This document shows positions 7,019 to 9,943 of a stretch of 9,943 bases of DNA, piece by piece (position 1 is the first letter of the stretch; the number at the start of each line of letters is the position of its first letter). The notes beneath the pieces were generated by a model that worked only from the letters and a program-made list of their open reading frames with translations, made no database searches and was not told where the DNA came from. The position numbers were made by a program, and so were the translations under genes. The stretch is from Frankiaceae bacterium (GTDB lineage: Bacteria > Actinomycetota > Actinomycetes > JADGOU01), in the NCBI GenBank assembly GCA_017882835.1, contig JADGOU010000083.1:1-9943 (forward strand), given 5' to 3'.

Positions 7019-8154
7019 GCCGGTACTCCCTTCTCGAGCAGGTCCCGCGCCACCGGGTGGACGACCTGGCCGTCGTGGGTCAGGCAGCAGCCGGCGACGA
7101 TGTCGTCGGCGAAGTCGGGCACGAACTGGCCGTCTTTGACCATCAGCAACAGCAACGTGGAGATGTTGCGAGCCAGCAGCTGGCTGGCGTTGAGCGGCAG
7201 GGTGCTCGGGACGTTGCGTACGCCGTGGATGATCACGCCGCCGTGCATCACGTCTTCGCCCGGCCGGCTCAGCGGGCAGTTGCCGCCGCTCTCCGCGGCC
7301 AGGTCGACGATGACCGACCCCGGTCGCATCCCGGCAACCATCTCCTCGGTGACTAGCACCGGTGCCCGCCGGCCGGGGATGGCCGCGGTGGTGATGACGA
7401 TGTCGGCCACCGCGACCCGCTGGCCGAGCAGCTCCCGCTGCCGGCGCAGGAAGTCCTCGGACTGCTCCTTGGCGTACCCGCCGGCGCCTTCCTGGGTCTC
7501 CAGCGGCAACTCGATGAACGTGGCGCCCAGGCTCTGCACCTCGTCCTTCGCGGCGGCCCGGACGTCGTAGGCCTCAACCACCGCGCCCAGGCGGCGGGCG
7601 GTGGCGATGGCCTGCAGACCGGCGACGCCAGTGCCGAGGACGAGCACCTTGGCCGGTGGCACGGTGCCGGCAGCGGTGACGAACATCGGCAGGAACTTCG
7701 GCAGCCGCTGGGCGGCCAGCAGCACGCAGCGGTAGCCGGCCACCAGCGCCTGCGACGACAGCGCGTCCATGGCCTGCGCCCGGCTGGTGCGCGGCACCAG
7801 CTCCAGGCTGAACGCGGTCACCCCGCGCTCGGCCAGCGCCTGCACCACCGGCATGGACGTCGACGGCGGCAGGAAGCTGATCAGCGCCGAGCCGGAGCTC
7901 ATCGCCGCTACCTCTTCCAGGCTCGGCGGCTGCACCTTCAGCACGACGTTGGCGCCGTCGAGCGCCGAAGTGGCGTCCGGCACGACGGTCGCGCCTTTCT
8001 CGGCGTACACCTCGTCGGGCAGGAAGGCGCCCAGTCCGGCCCCGGCCTGGATGCGGACGTCGAGGCCAGCCGCCTTCATCTTGGCCACCGTCTCGGGGAC
8101 GGCCGCCACCCGGCGCTCACCATCAAGGGTTTCAGTCAGTATGGAAACTCGCAC
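7015..8154 (-). CDS. pntAA: NAD(P) transhydrogenase subunit alpha, NAD-binding part (alpha1)
   Basis: A soluble 379-aa dI domain that binds NAD(H) and donates hydride to NADP+ on PntB; it is related to alanine dehydrogenase. Visible motifs are the N-terminal TETLDGERRVAAVP (7-20), the signature RTSRAQAMD (122-130) continuing to ALVAGY, the Rossmann loop GTGVAG (174-179) with acidic D197 at the end of the second strand, and the mobile loop GGYAKE (225-230). The start is GTG 8154, giving VRVSILTETL, which matches the family N-terminus. An upstream in-frame extension to 8265 is Pro/Gly/Arg-rich and not family-like. No ribosome site precedes GTG 8154; a TACGGT box 6 nt upstream suggests a leaderless transcript. 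It is the first gene of pntAA-pntAB-pntB, with a 4-bp overlap into pntAB. Confidence 0.96.
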   Translation of the reverse strand: MRVSILTETLDGERRVAAVPETVAKMKAAGLDVRIQAGAGLGAFLPDEVYAEKGATVVPDATSALDGANVVLKVQPPSLEEVAAMSSGSALISFLPPSTSMPVVQALAERGVTAFSLELVPRTSRAQAMDALSSQALVAGYRCVLLAAQRLPKFLPMFVTAAGTVPPAKVLVLGTGVAGLQAIATARRLGAVVEAYDVRAAAKDEVQSLGATFIELPLETQEGAGGYAKEQSEDFLRRQRELLGQRVAVADIVITTAAIPGRRAPVLVTEEMVAGMRPGSVIVDLAAESGGNCPLSRPGEDVMHGGVIIHGVRNVPSTLPLNASQLLARNISTLLLLMVKDGQFVPDFADDIVAGCCLTHDGQVVHPVARDLLEKGVPA

Positions 8155-8160
8155 AGGGGG

Positions 8161-8166
8161 ACCGTA
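8161..8166 (-). promoter_or_regulatory. Possible -10 box for leaderless pntAA transcript
   Basis: On the minus strand TACGGT fits the actinobacterial -10 pattern TANNNT and ends 6 nt before the pntAA GTG at 8154. That is the spacing expected if transcription starts on the G of the start codon. The lack of a purine-rich ribosome site there agrees with this. No good -35 match is seen 16-19 bp upstream. The 175-bp gap 8155-8329 shows nothing else I can support. Confidence 0.3.
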
Positions 8167-8329
8167 GTGCCTTCCGTTCGCGGGTTTGCAGGGACCTCCG
8201 GCCTCGATCGACCGGGATTCTGCCGTGGGCGGATCGCGGCCCGCCGGCACAGCGACGCCGATCAACCACGGCGGTGGCAGCGTACCCAGCGCCGCGGACG
8301 CGGTGGGCAGCGGGCGCCGCCGCCGCCCT

Positions 8330-9424
8330 TTAGGAAGTTCGGGCTGCGTCCAGGCTGGCCGGCCGGGCCGGCCGGCGCGGGACCGGGCAACAGTCGAGCG
8401 GACACTGGTCCGGGTGCGGGCCGAGGCGGCCCAGGGCCGGGCGGGGGGCGCCGGGCGTCAGCCGTTCGCGGATGAGCGCACCGACCATGGCGACAAACCG
8501 GGGATGGGTGCCCACGGTGGCGGCTCGCACCAGGTTCAGCCCCAGCTCCCGTGCGCGGCGCGCCGCCTCCACGTCGAGGTCGTAGCAGACCTCGAGGTGG
8601 TCAGAGACGAACCCGATCGGCACCAGCACCACGTCGCGGGCACCCGCGGCGGCCACCGCGTCCAGGAAGTCACCCACATCCGGTTCCAGCCACGGCTGCG
8701 GGGGCGGCCCGCTGCGGCTCTGGTAGACGACCGACCAGTCGTACGGCGCGTCCAGCCCCGTCACCACCACTCGGGCGGTGTCGGCCAGCTGGGTGGGGTA
8801 GCCGTTGCCGTCCGGACCGCTGGTGCGGGCCATGGTGACCGGGATGCTGTGCGCGGTGAACGCCAGCCGGGCGGCGGCCCGACGTTCGGCGGGGACCTGC
8901 GCCAGCGCCGCCCGGGTCAGCTCCGTCACCGGCTCCAGGAAGCCCGGGTGGTTGTAGAACCGCCGCAGCACCTCGACCTGCGGCGCGCCGTCGCCCCCCT
9001 CAGCCTGCGCCCGGGCGATGTCCTCGCGGTACTGCCGACAGCCGGAGTACGAGCTGTACGCCGAGGTGACGAATGCCACCGCCCGCCGCACCCCGGCGGT
9101 GGCCATCGCCCGCAGCGTGTCGGCCAGAAATGGGTGCCAGTTGCGGTTGCCGAAGTACACCGGCAGCGCCGGCCCCGAAGCCGCCAGCTCCGCTTCCAGC
9201 GCAGCCACCAGCGCCCGGTTCTGCGCGTTGATCGGACTGACCCCGGCAAAGTAGTGATAGTGCTCGGCCACGGCGGCCAGCCGCTCATCCGGGATGCCGC
9301 GGCCGCGGGTGACGGTGCGCAGGAACGGCAGCACGTCCTCGGGTCCCTCCGGCCCACCGAAGGAGACGACCAGGACAGCGTCGTACGGCGCGAGCGGCGC
9401 AGGGTTCGGGGCGGCCGGGGGCAC
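8330..9424 (-). CDS. hemH: Ferrochelatase (coproporphyrin ferrochelatase type)
   Basis: A 364-aa chelatase that inserts Fe2+ into a porphyrin late in heme synthesis. In actinobacteria the substrate is known to be coproporphyrin III (enzyme also called CpfC), giving coproheme. Motifs are VVSFGGPEGPEDVLPFL near the N-terminus, H192 in FTAHSIP (the metal-site histidine of the family), and HLEVCYDLD with E278. C129 (SGCRQY) and C341, C345, C346 (QCPLDCCP) match the cysteines that bind a [2Fe-2S] cluster in actinobacterial ferrochelatases. A short Arg/Pro tail follows residue 350. GTG 9424 was chosen because gagg lies 9 nt upstream and the product opens close to the conserved PYDAVLVVSF. A longer in-frame extension would run into the 14-bp tandem repeat. 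The gene points toward pntAA, 175 bp away; with separate promoter signs it need not be co-transcribed. Confidence 0.95.
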   Translation of the reverse strand: MPPAAPNPAPLAPYDAVLVVSFGGPEGPEDVLPFLRTVTRGRGIPDERLAAVAEHYHYFAGVSPINAQNRALVAALEAELAASGPALPVYFGNRNWHPFLADTLRAMATAGVRRAVAFVTSAYSSYSGCRQYREDIARAQAEGGDGAPQVEVLRRFYNHPGFLEPVTELTRAALAQVPAERRAAARLAFTAHSIPVTMARTSGPDGNGYPTQLADTARVVVTGLDAPYDWSVVYQSRSGPPPQPWLEPDVGDFLDAVAAAGARDVVLVPIGFVSDHLEVCYDLDVEAARRARELGLNLVRAATVGTHPRFVAMVGALIRERLTPGAPRPALGRLGPHPDQCPLDCCPVPRRPARPASLDAARTS

Positions 9425-9691
9425 GTCGTCGATCCTCGCAGCCAGCCGCCGAACCCGCCGGGCTGCCAGGGGCGCTGGCAATGACCGGCTGGCAATGACC
9501 GGCTGGCAATGACCGGCTGGCAATGACCGGCTGGCCCCCCGGGCGACACGGCTGGAGCGGCGAGTTTCCGGTGCGTGTCAGCGCCCGAACCGCTGGCGTC
9601 GACCACTGATTCGTGGCACTGTCCCGCAGATCGGCCGGCACCCCCACTCGGACCGTCCGGCAGGTACCCGCCGGTGGAGGGACGCATCGGG
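9425..9691. other. Divergent intergenic region between hemH and the ABC ATPase gene
   Basis: This 267-bp region must hold the promoters of both divergent genes. Next to hemH is a small hairpin, tgccag (9464-9469) with ctggca (9475-9480), running into the 14-bp tandem repeat (9476-9531). Next to that is an imperfect inverted repeat: gggc-gacacg (9541-9550) pairs with cgtgtc (9574-9579) and, after a 3-nt bulge, gccc (9583-9586). I see no convincing -35/-10 pair in either direction. The ribosome site for the ABC gene, ggagg at 9675-9679, lies at its right end. Confidence 0.5.
9476..9531. repeat. Tandem repeat, 14 bp x 4
   Basis: Four perfect head-to-tail copies of tggcaatgaccggc lie at 9476-9489, 9490-9503, 9504-9517 and 9518-9531, followed by a partial tggc to 9535. 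The period of 14 is not a multiple of 3, so successive copies shift reading frame, which argues for non-coding sequence. The array is 52 bp upstream of the chosen hemH start and about 160 bp upstream of the ABC gene start. It may be a slippage-prone array or multiple sites for a regulator. Confidence 0.9.
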
Positions 9692-9943
9692 ATGACCACG
9701 ATCACCTTCGACCGCGCGACCCGGCTCTACCCCGGTGCAGAGCGACCGGCGGTCGACTCGCTCGACCTGCTCATCGACGATGGCGAGTTCCTCGTCCTGG
9801 TCGGTCCGTCCGGCTGCGGGAAGTCGACCTCGCTGCGAATGCTGGCCGGTCTGGAGCCCGTCGACGGCGGCCACATTCGGATCGGGGACCGCGACGTCAC
9901 CCACGTCGACCCCGCCGACCGGGACATCGCGATGGTTTTCCAG
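9692..9943 (+). CDS. ABC transporter ATP-binding protein (MalK/UgpC type), 3' partial
   Basis: The first 84 residues of an ABC importer ATPase; the right edge of the window cuts it. Walker A is GPSGCGKST at residues 38-46 and the Q-loop glutamine is the last visible residue (AMVFQ, Q84). The blocks LRMLAGLEPVDGGHIRIGDRDV and PADRDIAMVFQ are typical of the MalK/MsmK/UgpC group, which powers uptake of sugars and related solutes with two permeases and a binding protein. Signature, Walker B and the C-terminal regulatory domain lie outside. ATG 9692 is preceded by ggagg (9675-9679), a rather long 12-nt spacing. It is divergent from hemH. Substrate is unknown from this part. Confidence 0.92.
   Translation, partial: MTTITFDRATRLYPGAERPAVDSLDLLIDDGEFLVLVGPSGCGKSTSLRMLAGLEPVDGGHIRIGDRDVTHVDPADRDIAMVFQ

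Noticed and set aside
8155..8265. N-terminal extension of pntAA to 8265
   Set aside because: The added 37 residues are not family-like, while GTG 8154 gives the normal N-terminus.
8312..8328. gggcg/cgccc hairpin just after the hemH stop as a terminator
   Set aside because: Only a 5-bp stem in a simple GCC-repeat stretch with no T-run; such pairings are expected by chance at this GC content.
8186..9484. Long plus-strand open frame opposite hemH
   Set aside because: It is a shadow of the ferrochelatase gene. The product is Arg/Gly/Pro-rich without recognisable motifs.
9425..9523. N-terminal extension of hemH through the 14-bp repeat
   Set aside because: The repeat would encode shifting low-complexity peptides and GTG 9424 has a better placed ribosome site close to the conserved domain.

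Overview
The window is about 10 kb of very GC-rich DNA with strong G/C third-position codon bias, frequent GTG starts and little intergenic space. This fits an actinobacterium. The three-gene pntAA-pntAB-pntB transhydrogenase, a ferrochelatase with extra C-terminal cysteines and the general gene style suggest a filamentous actinomycete, possibly Micromonosporaceae; the family-level placement is inference only.

Layout, left to right: (1) the 3' part of a GCS2-type glutamate-cysteine ligase family gene (+), cut by the left edge. (2) Convergent to it, a DinF-like MATE efflux transporter (-). It has no ATG, GTG or TTG codon at its expected N-terminus, and it overlaps the end of (3), a 78-codon fragment (-) resembling the C-terminus of an alpha/beta hydrolase, also without a usable start. 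(4) Divergent from these, a complete thiamine-diphosphate enzyme of the acetolactate synthase/benzoylformate decarboxylase superfamily (+), with no small regulatory subunit beside it. (5) A small hypothetical gene (-). (6) A 276-bp gap containing a perfect 14-bp inverted repeat with a nested 6-bp repeat. (7) A tightly coupled operon (-) for proton-translocating NAD(P) transhydrogenase: pntAA, pntAB and pntB overlap by 4 bp at each junction, and pntAA looks leaderless. (8) A coproporphyrin/protoporphyrin ferrochelatase hemH/cpfC (-). (9) A divergent intergenic region with four perfect tandem copies of a 14-bp unit. (10) The 5' end of an ABC transporter ATPase of the MalK/UgpC type (+), cut by the right edge.

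Functionally these are mostly unrelated housekeeping and accessory genes. The only clear functional unit is the pnt operon, which makes NADPH from NADH using the proton gradient. I see no defence system, CRISPR array, insertion sequence, prophage, tRNA or rRNA. The points most worth a second look are the start-less hydrolase/MATE junction (about 2660-2915), the 63-nt inverted repeat downstream of pntB and the 14-bp tandem repeat upstream of hemH. I do not see convincing evidence of a new multi-gene system.
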